From assembly GCA_963971225.1 (NCBI GenBank), contig OZ020270.1, positions 77,516,432 to 77,580,431 of the forward strand: a DNA stretch of 64,000 nt, read 5' to 3'. Below are positions 10,944 to 22,634 of this stretch, piece after piece (position 1 is the stretch's first letter; the number at the start of each line of letters is the position of its first letter). A program made the position numbers and the translations under genes. This stretch comes from Melieria omissa (lineage: Eukaryota > Arthropoda > Insecta > Diptera > Ulidiidae). Under the pieces are notes generated by a model. That model was not told the origin of the DNA and ran no database searches. It saw nothing but the letters and a program-made list of their open reading frames with translations.

Positions 10944-11055
10944 AATAAACATACAGAATACGCATGTCATACAAGCAAAAATTTTGTAGAGCGGGTTCCA
11001 ACATTGGAACCCGCACTCTGCTCTCACAGATCACGTATGTGGTGAGAGCGTTGCT
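10944..11055. repeat. Dispersed repeat with perfect 24-bp palindrome
   Basis: This copy matches the split repeat at 8635-8700 plus 10150-10200. Its centre is the palindrome GCGGGTTCCAA|..|TTGGAACCCGC (about 10991-11014). Probably a small non-autonomous element; no ends could be fixed. Confidence 0.45.
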
Positions 11056-11458
11056 TTTCAAGCGAGAATGTAGTTTTACCACAATTATACAATTACCACA
11101 ATGACAATTATAAAGGTCCCAGCGGGAAAAAGAATGTATAGGAATGCATATTTGCTTGCAAGCTATGCATTACAACATGCATGAATTTTCTCACGGCGAT
11201 GTCCTACGAAATGTAATGCTTCCCTTTTTTGCATTACCTGGGAGTATATGAAGACATGCATCCCAAAAACATGTACGTTTTCATAATTCGCCTAGCATGT
11301 AGGAAATCGTACATTACTCGGTAATGCATCAAATGATCTACCAAAAACCTTTACACCCAAAATAAAAGGTTTGTTGTTTTGCCTTATGTTAGTTTTTATT
11401 TTTAAAGTAATTCAAGTTCAATAGATTACATATAAATACATACATTAAATACATACAC
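11056..11458. other. Intergenic, no recognised feature
   Basis: AT-rich stretch with repeated GCATTAC and CATGCAT words but no coding frame, TIR pair or RNA gene that I can support. Confidence 0.35.
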
Positions 11459-11870
11459 TATGATCAATAAGTACCGGGACTGTGTATTTTAAATTTTCCG
11501 CTGTTGTCCGATGCAGGTTTTTTTTAGGTCGGTAGGACCTTAACATAACTGACATCTGTGTCAAATTTTGAGCGGGATTGCATCATTCGTTTTTGTTTGG
11601 CAGCTGTTAGCGTCAGTCAACTTTTTGTACTTCGTCGCATTTTACAATGGATAATTTTGTTGATCAACGTATTTGTTTGAAATTTTGTCACACATTATTC
11701 GCGATTATTTGAACAAACACAGTGTGAATATCATCGATCAGGCTCCCTATTCTCCAGATATGGCACCATGTGACTTTTTCCTGTTTAAGAAGGTTTTCTA
11801 TATCAACTTTTGGATGGGTCTCAGTAAAATTAAAAAATTTTTTCGCACGGTGTAATAAATGAAAAGTTGG
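11459..11870 (+). pseudogene. mariner remnant with large internal deletion
   Basis: AATAAGTACCGGGACTG near 11467 resembles a mariner terminal repeat. The plus strand then gives an N-terminal start (ATGGATAATTTTGTTGATCA at 11647) and, after a deletion, the C-terminal block SVNIIDQAPYSPDMAPCDF, which contains the third catalytic Asp region of DD34D mariners. The first and second Asp regions are missing. The right terminal repeat was not found. Confidence 0.6.
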
Positions 11871-12255
11871 TGTTTTCACTCCGTGCGTTGTAACTTTGTC
11901 ATTTTTCTTTCAATTCTATTGATGTTAGGCTTAATATTTGCTCAAATAATATATCTTTCATCTTAGATCTTAAAACCAGAGGAGCTCATTTATTTTATCT
12001 ATAAAAAAAACATTCGAAAATGTATAATTTTGGAAATGGTTAAAAAATTCAATTTTTTTAAATTTTCATCGTCAGTAACTTCCCCAAATTTCATTGAATT
12101 TGGACAATCTATATATCGTTGGAAAGGCTAGTTAATTACCTTCCGAACGACGGGCCACATGTGTTAGTCGGATGGTTGGCTTACGAGATATGTGGTTATA
12201 ACTGAAATAAGAGGGGAAAAACGTGTTTTTCGAAAACGCTTCTTAAGAAAATTTT

Positions 12256-13755
12256 TGGATTTTCAGTTTCGTGTTCAGCAGCTGAAGATTAGTCTGAAAA
12301 ATACTTGTGTTTTTAGGAGCGCGCGATGAACCCATTTTTTGTCGAGTAGTGTTATTGAAGCAACTATTGAAGCGCTTGGACATAACACTGACGAATATCC
12401 TAGAAGTAAGTCCTCAATTCCAAGAATTTGTACAGAAAAGCGAAAAGAGCGCGCAAAAGCTATACAATTTGATTTAAAAAACGAGATACCGGATACTGTA
12501 ACTGTCGACTGGGATGGCAAACTCTTACCAGGTTTTGGTGAACGGAATTCTAAAGAAGAACGTCTACCGATAGTTATTTCGGACGATCATAACGAAAAAC
12601 TCATCGCTGTGCCACAATTAGAGAACTCTTCAGGAAGCGAACAAACACAAGCAGTTTGGAACGCTATGATTGATTTGAATCTTGAAGACAAAGTGCAGAT
12701 TCTCTGTTGTGATACTACTGCTTCCAAAACAATTTGTATTAATGGTGCCTGTGTGCTTTTCGAACAGAAAATGAATAGAGAAATGCTCGTTTTTGCTTGC
12801 CGCCATCACGTCTAGGAGTTGGAATTAAAAGGCGTGCTTGAAGCCAAAATTAGCCAAGTCACTACGAGCCCTGACATTCGACTGTTTCAAAGGTTCCGAG
12901 AAAACTGGAAAAATGTTGATTCCGAGACGATACAGAACTATACAGAAAAGCTAGCATGCCTAAATGTTTCAGCAATTAACGAACTTCTAGACTTTTATCG
13001 ATCTGAAATAACTAAAGAGATTGCTGAACTGAGAACTATCGTGAATTAATAGAGCTTTTAATAATATTTATCGACGGAGATAGAGAGAAGAAATTTAAGA
13101 TTCGGCCTCCAGGTGCGATGTGCCAAGCTCGAGGATGGTAAAAGCAATTAATTCATTAAAAATAACTTTACTTAGCTCTCAATTCAGAATTTCGAAAAAG
13201 GACAAGGAAGCTCTATTAGGCGTGTACCTGTTCATCGTGACATCCTACGTAAAGCCTTGATTGGAATGCACTTTAGCGGTACTAGCGGCACCATACCAGG
13301 ATTAATGCTTTTTGAAGACCATGACTTACGAAAGAATCGATAAAAGCGTCTCAAACGCAGCACTCAACAGCCCACTGTAAACGATACATCTCATCGCAGG
13401 AAGAACTGTGACCCACTTTTCGGTTAGTAGAACTAGTAAAAATATTTGTTTTCTATCTTTTTCAATTTCAGAAAAAAACATTGATGATTTTGTTTCAATC
13501 AAAAGCAAGGCCGTATTCAATCGACTCAAAATTTATGACAGTTTCCTCAACGAGTGTCCTGCTTCATGGTCGAATACCTCGTTTCAATATGCTAAGAAAA
13601 AGGTGCTGACATTGAGAGCAGTTAACGATACGGCTAAAAGAGCGGCTAAGTTAATGCAAGACTTCCACGGCTTAACTACTGTGGAAGAGGGAAAAAAGGA
13701 AATTTTTCCTACGTTGCGTACAAGAACCAAGACAGGTACAGTACATTCCGTTTAG
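12256..13755 (+). pseudogene. RNase H-like transposase relative, decayed
   Basis: Open blocks on the plus strand, in order: 12339-12815 (TVDWDGKLLPGF, CCDTTASKTICINGACVLFE, FACRHHV), 12819-13049 (PDIRLFQRFRENW) and 13408-13755 (VNDTAKRAAKLMQDFHG). From memory of insect proteomes, the same order of DTTAS...GACV.LE, CRHH and VND.AER.V.L..D occurs in a large family of intronless, transposase-like proteins with an RNase H fold. I cannot place it in a named superfamily. Stop codons at 12816 and 13050 onward plus frame changes show it is dead. Terminal repeats were not found. A TTTTCAG acceptor-like site precedes the first block. Confidence 0.55.
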
Positions 13756-14145
13756 ATGCATTCACATTCGATGCACATAACTATAAAAATGTCAAAATAT
13801 ATGTAATATATATGTTGGGAGAAGTCGGTATTAAAATACCGACCGATATTAAAAAGAGGGAAATCCAAATATAATTAGAAAAATTGCAATAAGCAGCCAA
13901 ACGATATTATGGCTCGATACTCACGTACGCGGTTCGGAAGCAACCACGAGTGGTGAAGAAGAAAACGCAACGTATGATGCACTTTGTTATAGGGTTTTAT
14001 TGGTGCTGCTGCCTCGCTGACGTCGGATGATCAAGTGTGTGAAGCAAAGAAAATAAGAAAAGGGCCGAGGCCTGGATTGCCGCGCAACAAGAGGACGAAA
14101 GCTTTTGTTGCTAACGGCTTACAAGAAGTTCAGAGTTGTTATACT

Positions 14146-14834
14146 CAGGGGTGTCGTGGAATCCAATCGTTGTCGGAATCAGTTTCAAAACTGACAAACA
14201 TTTCATTTCGGTGTCGTGCATTTCAATTTTATCGATTTCATTTTCGAATCGATTTTGAATCTGTTTTAGGTGTCGTAGGCCATGACTTAATCGGTTTGGT
14301 TATTGGAATCAAACCGATAAGAGAATTTTGTGCAGATGCATGAAACTGTGATTTTTTCTGTGTGCTGGCTGATATTTCGTAAAGATGGGATCGATGACGC
14401 ACCCAAATGCGGCTGCACTGCATCCAACACTGGCAAAGATGCCTCCTTGTTGAGACGGTAGTGGGATATAAATCTGAGAAAAAAATAAGCTTAATTGGTA
14501 GGCAAGCGCAGCAAGAATCAAGTTTGCACTTACACCGATTCAGGTAGCTCCAAAGGATTGCTATGGTCCCTAAGGATTTTCCTTTTTAAATTCAAGGAGC
14601 ACTCTTCCTCAAATGACAAAAACGCCAAAACGCCGGAACTCATATTGTTGTTAATTTATTTTCTTATGTTTTGAGCAAAATATTTCATTTGACATAACAG
14701 CTGATTCGAAAATCGGTTTTGTTTTTGTTCGAAAGGAGGCAAAACCGAGCAGTTTTCATGACACCATTTGAAATCAGAATTGATTTTCAATTCCGGCAAC
14801 AAGGCAATTCCGACTCGATTTCTGCGACATCCTG
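14146..14834 (-). mobile_element. PIF/Harbinger-type element, deletion derivative, in the LTR
   Basis: The insertion breaks the LTR with the 3-bp duplication ACT (14143-14145, 14835-14837). The other LTR copies read TATACTATGTGC uninterrupted. The ends are imperfect inverted repeats, CAGGGGTGTCGTGGAA and CAGGATGTCGCAGAAA. GTGTCGT and ATCGATTT words recur near the left end. The minus strand retains the first two exons of a Harbinger-like transposase. A 3-bp duplication fits this superfamily. Confidence 0.7.
14340..14643 (-). pseudogene. Harbinger-like transposase, first two exons only
   Basis: Exon 1 (14643 to 14534) starts MSSGVLAFLSFEEEC and ends LRDHSNPLELPES. It is followed by a good donor GT|GTAAGT and a short intron ending TTCTCAG. 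Exon 2 (from 14473 downward) continues FISHYRLNKEASLPVLDAV. Splicing preserves the frame and recreates the LRD..NP..LP...F...YRL.K pattern found near the N-terminus of Harbinger transposases. The frame ends at a stop after about 45 more codons, and the DDE catalytic region is absent. Confidence 0.65.
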
Positions 14835-15026
14835 ACTATGTGCAGCTGTAGCGGAGACATTGAAAGAGGTGATTTGGTCTAAACATTGCCGCCACTCTTG
14901 CAGTGTCTCACGCTGCAAAATTACGAAAAACAAGAAATAATGATTCGTTGATGGAATACATTTCAGTTCAATTTCAAATTCATACATATTAACTTAATAA
15001 CTAGGCGTTGATAACCGATATAAGAG

Positions 15027-15482
15027 TTAATTCATTGAGCATTTCAAATTATAGATGTTTGATTGTAAATAATTTTCTAAAATCAGGATCAATAAGGATC
15101 CATATAAAAGGTTTGTTAACATGGGCCTGAAAGGACCAGATCTGATGATCTTGTGATAGATCTCTGAGCCAAGGATGAGCGAAACGGCGGTGGATCGATA
15201 AAAGTAAGGATCCGCAAGGCGAAAATTCGAAAAACGTTCCGCTACTCGCCCGTCAATATCTTCCAGCGGAGTTTTAAAGGCGAGCGTTTGTTCGATCTTG
15301 GCATGCACGTCGATGCGCTGAGATGAATCATGACGCGAGACCAGGCTGACTCGGCAAAAGTGATGAAGATCAACCTTGGAAACTGGAAGATGTAGCTGGC
15401 GTACCATTGACGACGAGATGCGACTTGTGCAGCAGCGGACGCGTTTATCGCTACCGGGATATACTCGAAGAATTCTTCCCAA
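15027..15482 (-). pseudogene. BEL-A copy 1: pol tail fused to accessory ORF by deletion
   Basis: The frame begins GRILRVYPGSDKRVR, the end of the integrase C-terminal domain, and runs straight into TSRISSSMVRQLHLPVSKVD from the middle of the accessory ORF (compare 51120-51881). About 0.5 kb present in the young copy, including the pol stop, the accessory start and its zinc knuckles, is deleted here. The C-terminal end of the accessory ORF is also altered. Confidence 0.75.
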
Positions 15483-16273
15483 CCGCGACGAAGTAGGCGG
15501 AAGATTTTCTTGACTAACAACAACTAAATCGTTAACAGCAAGATCGCGCGATGGATATTTCCATTTGTATCACCTATGCATTTCTTTAAGATATTCTTCT
15601 TTCCATCTTAAGGCGATCTGTTGACCCAAAGCTTTCATTTTTTCCCATCTATTTCTCGCGCTTATATCAGAAATAATTGGCTCTGGGGGACCCAGAAGTG
15701 GAGACCCAATAAGGAAGTGACCCGGAGTCAAAGCAGATACATCCGCAGGGTTTTCTGACATAGGACTAATAGGTCGAGAATTCAAACACGCTTCGATACG
15801 GGATAAAATTGTTGATAGCTCCTCGAATGTATATCTATGAGGGAGGGCCATCTTACGAAAATGGAGTTTAAAACTTTTAACTCCCGCTTCTCATAAGCCA
15901 CCCATGTGAGGCGACCCAGCGGGAATAAAATTCCTTTCAAGAGGTTGATGGGAAAAATGATTGAAGAATGAATCACGGAACTGTTGTAGAAAGGCTTCAA
16001 AGTCTTTTTTGAAAGCTTTAGATGCACCGGCAAAATTGGTACCATTATCGGAGAAAATGGCTTTCGGGCATCCACGACGAGAAACAAATCGAATAAAGAC
16101 AGCTAGAAACGCAGGTGTTGACAGATCACTGACTGCTTCCAAGTGGATTGCTTTTGTAGAGAAACATACAAAAATGCAAACGTAGCCTTTCGTTATAAGG
16201 CAAGCTCTACCTGAATAATTCTTAATTTCAAAAGGTCCTGCAAAGTCGACTCCAGTAATGGAGAATACACGAC
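15483..16273 (-). pseudogene. BEL-A copy 1: integrase core and C-terminal part
   Basis: Minus-strand frames match residues 1510-1790 of the young BEL-A polyprotein, including FSDNGTNFAGAS (second catalytic Asp) and GSPHMGGL. The Trp before the catalytic Glu is changed to a stop (TGA) near 15890. Further frame changes occur around 15560-15850. The segment ends at the TTAA element inserted at 16274. Confidence 0.8.
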
Positions 16274-16277
16274 TTAA

Positions 16278-16998
16278 GGGGGTCTTCTACCTTGTTGGTT
16301 CAAAAAAATCGATTTTATTTTTTTTGCAGTTTTGTGGCCTAGAAGGTACTAGAAATATAATATTCAAAGGGTATAACCGAAATCTTATTATTTCGGGGTT
16401 TTTAGAGTCATCGAATATAGCTCCGCATGCTGTTATCGCAGCGCTCATCGCCACTTTAAATGCAATTTCCCAAAAGTTGTGTTTTTGCAACTGGTTGGCA
16501 AGATATCTCTAGAACTAATTGATCAATTAACTAAAGTGATATATCAAAATTTGCGGAAAACATGTGGCTATCGTTTGACACGAGCTTTTTAGATTTTTTT
16601 CATTTTAACGATTTTTACAGCTATTCTTGACCTTGAAAACGTAGACATTTTTGTTTGTTTGTTGCCTGTTTCGTGAAATTTTGGAATTTTTCAAAAACCT
16701 CGTGTCAAACGATAGCCAAAGTCATAAAGAAACTAAATCATTTTGGTTTTTTTGTTTCAGACGACTTTCATGGGCTGAATCGTGACAACCGTTTTAGTAT
16801 AAATTTTTCGTAAGGGACATTTCAAGGTCAAATCACGGTCAAACTAGAGACAGTAAAATTTCAGAAAAATTAATGTTGGAAGTATAGAAATAAACGAATT
16901 CAATGCAAAAAACCGAACCTTGATTGCATTATTGGTTCCCCTACAATCTATTGTCAAAAAACAGTATGAAAAACGAGGCCACAAGGTAGAAGACCCCC
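16278..16998. mobile_element. TTAA-flanked element, 721 bp, in BEL-A copy 1
   Basis: An 18-bp perfect inverted repeat GGGGGTCTTCTACCTTGT lies just inside TTAA at 16274-16277 and 16999-17002. The young BEL-A copy is continuous at this point. It shares GGGGGTCT(T/C)CT ends and near-equal length with the element at 35810-36535. CCTCGTGTCAAACGATAGCC near 16690 is the inverse of a word near 16565. No convincing transposase frame. Confidence 0.75.
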
Positions 16999-17002
16999 TT
17001 AA

Positions 17003-17319
17003 AACGGTACGTTCGGGGGGTAAAGCAGCCATAATCTGCGAGGCCTTTCGTTTCTTGTCCAACAGACAAGTTTTACAACGATGAATAATAGATTTTATGA
17101 GATTTTTCGCTTTCGGAATCCAATATTCCTGACGAAGTAAGCGAAGCATAAGTGAGTTGCCGCCGTGAATCGTGATCTTATGTATGAAGGTGACTAAAAG
17201 TCGAGAAAACTGGCATCCGTACGCGAGGATAATTGGATGCTGTTCACTAAAGGAAAGAGTTGGTGCGTTAGCTAAGCGACCATTGATACGCATAATTTGT
17301 TCACTGTCCAAAAAAGGAT
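17003..17319 (-). pseudogene. BEL-A copy 1: integrase zinc-binding region
   Basis: The minus strand encodes MRINGRLANAPTLSFSEQHP and then HKITIHGGNSLMLRLLRQEYW with the downstream CKTC, the HHCC zinc-binding module preceding the integrase core. It matches residues about 1405-1500 of the young polyprotein. It is bounded on both sides by TTAA elements. Confidence 0.8.
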
Positions 17320-17323
17320 TTAA

Positions 17324-17545
17324 CACTAGAATGCCCGAGGCATTTTAGGTATGTCAGATTTTCGGGCATTCTAGTGTTAATAATAATTGCCTTGTTTGAA
17401 TTCATAACTACTGTACAGTTATTGTCAGTGGCTTTTGCTGTTGAAATTAAATTACAATGTAATTCTGGTACGTATAGTGTTTTGAATAATTTAAAAAATA
17501 AAAGACCTCAATGGAGTCAAAATGACTCCCTCGGGCATTCTAGTG
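17324..17545. mobile_element. Short TTAA-flanked MITE, 222 bp
   Basis: Inverted repeat CACTAGAATGCCCGAGG at 17324 and 17529-17545, flanked by TTAA (17320-17323, 17546-17549). A third copy, CGGGCATTCTAGTGTTAA, sits inside at about 17363-17380, so the left part looks like a tiny nested palindrome. No coding capacity. Confidence 0.75.
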
Positions 17546-17549
17546 TTAA

Positions 17550-18766
17550 AGTCAAGATACTGCTCTTATGATTAAGTGGCTTTTGGTTTAAAAGGCAACT
17601 ATAATCGATACGAAAATACTTTTTTGACAAAGAATCGTCAGGAATTTTCTTGTATTGTTAATTTCGGTGTTCGAAAACGCTGTGGATTCATAGCCCTTAG
17701 AATTTTTTGCACGATGGTGAGTGCGATAATAAAATCGAAGTATATATGAGACCACTCGAAGAGCTCTAGAAAATGACGAAAATTTGCAGAGAATGTCTTC
17801 TTCAACATTAACGAGCAAGTTGTGTACTGCAAACCTTTTTGCTTCGATTGAAGTTTCAAGATGAGTAGTGCTAGAAGATGGCCATTCGGACCTATCTTTG
17901 GCAAGCCAAGATGGGCCATGCCACCATAACGATTTCGTACTTAAGTCCTGTGGAGTAAGACCGCGGCTACATAAATCGGCAGGATTATCAGGTGAATCGA
18001 CATGATACCAATTTTTAGCGTATGGTTTGTCTTAAATTTTGCTAACACGATTAGCAACAAAGGTAGTCCATGTAGATGGTGTTTTTAGTAGCCATGATAA
18101 AACAATTGTTGAATCAGTCCAACAGAAGACATCGTGAACTTTTATATCAAGTTCGGATAGAAGTGAATCGAGCATGTCACATAGGATCACTGCACCGCAT
18201 AATTCTAGTCTTGGCAACGAGACAGTTTTGACTGGAGCGACTTTTGTTTTTGACGTAAGCAAGTGGGAGCAGAAACTAGTAGGCGATTTACGTACGCGAA
18301 TGAAGATCACCGCCCCGTATGCTTTCTCGGAAGCATCGGAGAAAGCATGAATTTGAACTTCGTCTTGCAAAGAATAGTTCTCCCAGCGTGGTACTTGAAT
18401 CAGGTTGATATCCATATATCCATCCCAAAATTTCTGCCATTTTCTTTCAATGGGCTCAGAAAGGCAATCATCCCAGCCTATGTTCTCAAGCCAGACCAGT
18501 TGCATTAAATTTTTGGCAACAATAACTTTAGGTGCAAGCCATCCGACAGGGTCAAACAATTTAGCAATCATGGAGAGAAGTTCCCTTTTGGTGTGCGAAT
18601 CCTTTCGCTCAATAGCAGGAACCTTGAAATATAAATTATCAGTACAGGCGTTCCAACGTACCCCTAAAGCCTTTGTAGAACTGGAATCTTCAAAGCTTAA
18701 GAAGTCTTCCTTTAATAGGTGCTCTTTCGGAAGGTCCACTAGAATTTCTTTGCGATTTGAAGTCCA
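17550..18766 (-). pseudogene. BEL-A copy 1: RNase H and linker
   Basis: The frame at 18032-18739 encodes [30 protein letters not shown] and VFCWTDSTIVLSWL, the first three acidic motifs of the BEL RNase H, plus the preceding Peptidase_A17-type region (LGVRWNACTDN). The 17588-17919 frames encode the linker before the integrase zinc module. Frame changes near 17920-18030 and 18740-18766 separate the blocks. Confidence 0.8.
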
Positions 18767-19505
18767 TTATCCTAAGGAAAGTCCAGCAGCATGTAAAGTG
18801 TCGATGAGTTCATTCCGGGCCTTTATAGCGGAAGGCAAATCGTGCGCACCGGCGAGAACATCGTCAACATACATGGATCGTGGGAGAATATGTGCGGCAA
18901 GAGGATAAGTGTCTTGAGAATCGGCTGCAAGTTGAAAGAGAGTGCGAATCGCAAGATATGGTGCGCAGTTGACACCAAAGGTTACCGTTTGTAATTCGTA
19001 ATCCGAGACTTCCACATCAGTAGAAGAGCGATGTAGAATGCGTTGGAATGGACGATGCCTTGGGTCGACAAGAATTTGTCGATACATTTTTTGAATATCA
19101 CTATTGAAAACAAATCGAAAAAGTCTCCATCTTAGGAGAAGTAAAACTAAGTCAGACTGTAGCACCGGACCGACGTACAATACATCATTCAAACTATTAC
19201 CATTGGAAGTTTTATTTGAAGCGTTAAAAACAACACGAAGTTTTGTTGTAAGACTTTCTGGTTTAATGACAGCATGATGCGGAAGATAACAATATGTGCC
19301 CAAACTCGGATTTGAAGGCGGACCGACTAACTTCATATGCGATAACTGCAAGTATTCGTCAACTACCTGGTCATAAAGAACTTTGAATTCGGGTTTTTTT
19401 AAGAAGCGAAGCTTCGTTCCGAAGGAACTGCCGTAAAGCACAATTTCGAGAATCTCCCAAGCAAAGTTCGTTAGGATAATTAACTTTAAAAGGAAGAGAG
19501 ACAAT
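18767..19505 (-). pseudogene. BEL-A copy 1: reverse transcriptase
   Basis: Encodes LRVVFNASNKTSNGNSLND, FNSDIQKMYRQILVDP, VTFGVNCAPYLAIRTL and MYVDDVLAGAHD, which are the RT palm motifs including YVDD. A longer T run than in the young copy near 19400 (seven instead of six) shifts the frame between the protease and RT. A premature stop lies just after the YVDD region at 18767. Confidence 0.8.
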
Positions 19506-20666
19506 TTATCTCCCATCTTCATTCCGCCGAGTAGTAGCCATGTAGTTGTCCTCACACCATTGATCAGCATCCGATAGAATCCTTTTCCTAGGGGGTTCTT
19601 CAATTTCCCAAAAGCGAGAAAGAATTGTGTCCAACCCAGAATCCGTTGAGATGTCCACCTTCGTTGTAAAACACCTGACTTCGGAATCCGGAATGGGGCC
19701 AGTAAGAGTCCATCCGAAACCGGTTTGCTGAGCTGACAGACTTCCAAGCAGATTACGATGAATTCCATGGAGCACCACCTGTGGGTACAAGTCGGCGCCG
19801 ATAAGTACGTCTATGGCGGAAGTCCTCCAAAAGTCTCCGTCTGCCCAATTAAGGTTCCGTAATTTATGCCGTAGTCCTGAATCGACTGTACACGATGGCA
19901 AATTTCCAGTGATTTGCGGAAGTACGAAAGCGAGGGCTTCGATTTTCACGTTTGGATCCGTAGGTGATCCGAGAACAAATGAGCTAAGTCGATTAGCGCT
20001 TGCAGAAAAGGATTGATTAACCCCAGATATACTGGCTTGAGTAGCAAACGTTAGCAAGTTAATCAATTTACGAAGGCGATCGGAAATGAAAGATGCTTCT
20101 GATCCTGGATCAATTAAAGCCCTAGCAGAATAATTGGTATTCAAATGGCAAATATAGATTTGCGCTGTACCTAAAAGTACACGTTGGGTTCGAGGAAACG
20201 CAAGATTCGGAGAATGACTATTCGAAGATGTATTAGTAGTGGACTGTATTTTTTGATGGAAGGTATGATGCTCACTCGTTTGAGCTACGGAAGAAGCAGA
20301 AGGCTGATTGGAGCGAAGCCCCGAAGAAGCACCCGAAGGTTGAAATCCTGGCGCGGTGGAGCGTAACTCGGACGACGCAGGCACTCTAGAAGTAGTAGAA
20401 GTAGTATTAGTGGGACGTAATCCCGACTGAGTCTTCGTAGAAGAAGGTGGTTCGCGATGTAACAACGTGTGATGGCGTTGATGACATACGGAACAATTGT
20501 ACGCGCTTTTACAATCCTTTAACTGATGGCCTTTCGATAGGCAATTTAAACAGCACTGAAAACGCTTAACACTGGAAAACCGATCGCAAACTTGCATGTT
20601 AAGAAAACGTTTACAATTGCGCAATATGTGTGGTTGCTTGCAAAGAACACAGCTCGAATCAACCAA
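19506..20666 (-). pseudogene. BEL-A copy 1: nucleocapsid zinc knuckles and protease
   Basis: The 386-codon block starts MVDSSCVLCKQPHILRNCKR and contains three CCHC/CCHH knuckle units, a Ser/Thr-rich linker, and the retropepsin-like stretch ARALIDPGSEASFISDRL followed by VLIGADLYPQ and FGWTLTGP. It matches residues 357-742 of the young polyprotein with scattered substitutions and ends in a frame break. Confidence 0.8.
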
Positions 20667-22598
20667 ATTCGCGTGAAAAGTATGTGTAAGTCATTTAAAA
20701 CCGCTAACCTCGCTAGATGCCGGCTTATTCGAATTTGATTTGTTGGAAGTAGAAGTCTTTAACTCATCGACGCATTCGAGAGTTCGGTATCGCGTAGTAA
20801 GAAACTCGTCAAGTTCGCACCACTTTGGTAAAGCAGATTTGTCTTAAACACCTTGCTCCCAAAAAGCAATAGTGCGTTGAGGTAAATGCTGCATACACAT
20901 ATAAACAATGATTGGATCCCAATCGGAAGTATTAACGTCGTATAATTTCAGCGAATTCAAACAATTATTAATGCCGCGTTGCAAACTCTTAAGACCAGAA
21001 CCAGTTTCAGAAGAAAGAGCTGGTAAGTCAAAAAGAAGTTTAATTTGAGCATTAACTAAAATTCGTTTGTTACTAACCTTAGAACCGTGACTTGGCTATA
21101 CAACTTAATCTCGTGACTTGGGCACTCAGTGCCCAGTAGTGTATTTTGTATGGAAATTTTAGCTTTTTTTGAATTTTTTTTATAAAAAGGCCAATATTTC
21201 GCTTATTTATGCAAATAATTTATTGAAACCGTTATTTATTGTTAGAAAAAAGATTTTTTAACTGAAAAATATAAAAATCATATAAAGTTTTGGTTTTGAA
21301 CCGCTCAAATTGGTGAAATTCTCCGTTGTTTTTTTGATGCGTTTTGATTTGGTGTTGACGTTTTTGGAATATTGTCTGCATCTTTATCAATATCTAAGTC
21401 CGTATCAGCATCGGCATAATATTTTGTGAAAAAGAACTTTGCATATTTTGAGGCCCCTAATTTTTTAAGGAAAATGTATGAAAAATGATGAAAATGACTA
21501 TGGTACATTTTTGGTATTATTTCGATGAGAATGGGAATTATACCAAATAATTTGGCTGTGTTGTATTACTTGATGTTTCCGCTTTCGTGTTGTACCTTAC
21601 TCGATTATTGATTTACGAAAAATGTGCATGTTTTTCGACATCAAAGAAAACGCCTTGAAATTTCATATTTTCTGACTTTGACGTCGAATTACCGCGGAAT
21701 TGTAAAACTTATAAAAGCAAATTACATTGGAAAAAAAGCCGTGAGGTGCTGTAAATGCCACAAAGTAAAAATCATGTCTACCGGTTTATTGGTTTAGAAA
21801 TTACAATCGAAAACGTGAAAAAAGTCAGGGAAAATCCGAAAAAGTTACACACCCATTTTTTGCGAAAACGGAAACTAAGTTTTGAAAACGGTTTGCGGAT
21901 TCGAAATCAGCGGCCCCTAATTACCCTAGACTGATGTCAAAACCAGAAAAGCCGACAAAAAGTCGAAATTTGTTGCCCTGTGATATATGAGGAAATATTA
22001 AGGGCACCGAGTGCCCCAAGTCACGTATAGCGTACTCATCTTATAAAATGGTATAACTTTCTTATTATAAGAGATATGCACCTGTAATTTTGGCAACGTA
22101 TAAATAAAAGTACAATCTATCTGCATACCAAAAACAAATTGGACTTCCCAAACCCCCGTAGTTGAACATAAAAAATGAATATGGGCACTGAGTGCCCAAC
22201 TCACGGTTCTAAGGTTAAAGGCTTGGTTTAAATTATTCCAAGCGAGCTCGAAACCTTCATTGGTGAGAGGGGACATTCGAACTATTTCTCTCGCTTCTCC
22301 GCTCGTTTTCTGAATGAGGTGATACAATTTTTCGACATTACTCAAACGACTGTTTCTTATGTATATGGCCGTAAATAAATCGCGGAAAGTTGGCCAAGAC
22401 GTATAGTCACCTTTATGTTAAAAACTTCAGTATCGCAAGGCGGAAGTGCGATATTATTGGATGAAGTAGGCTCTGAAAAGGCAGAACCATCAAGAGTAGA
22501 AGTATGGCGAAGACCGGATGAAGCGATGTCGAAATCATGAATTCTCTCATTAGTCTTCGCTAAGCATGAATTAATTAAATTAAATTAAGCATGAAACA
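20667..22598 (-). pseudogene. BEL-A copy 1: gag region split by a TTAA element
   Basis: Segments 20667-21072 and 22219-22598 encode the DUF1759-type gag region (minus strand, for example SNVEKLYHLIQKTSGEAREI in the second). They are separated by the element at 21077-22214. A small local duplication of TAAGCATGAA near 22560-22590 and a stop near 20845 are copy-specific damage. The segment ends at the TA used by the 18.4-kb insertion. Confidence 0.75.
21077..22214. mobile_element. TTAA-type element, 1138 bp, with palindromic subterminal motif
   Basis: Inverted repeat CCTTAGAACCGTGACTTGG at 21077 and complement CACGGTTCTAAGG ending at 22214, flanked by CTAA (left, one change) and TTAA (22215-22218). 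Three near-copies of the palindrome GGGCACTGAGTGCCC lie at about 21119, 22003 and 22184, all close to the ends. The minus-strand frame 21305-21508 has an acidic run (DADTDLDIDKDAD) reminiscent of piggyBac N-termini, but no catalytic domain was found. Confidence 0.7.
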
Positions 22599-22634
22599 TA
22601 TCGAGCCCTTCCCGCGTTTTTATCGTATGAGCCA

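Larger units (their letters stand above)
13813..14884 (-). repeat. BEL-A copy 1, 3' LTR (interrupted)
   Basis: Matches 44151-44523 and the young 383-bp LTRs. It is broken at 14146-14834 by a PIF/Harbinger-type insertion. In transcription sense (minus strand) the LTR starts TGTTTAGACC and contains AATAAA about mid-way. Confidence 0.85.
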
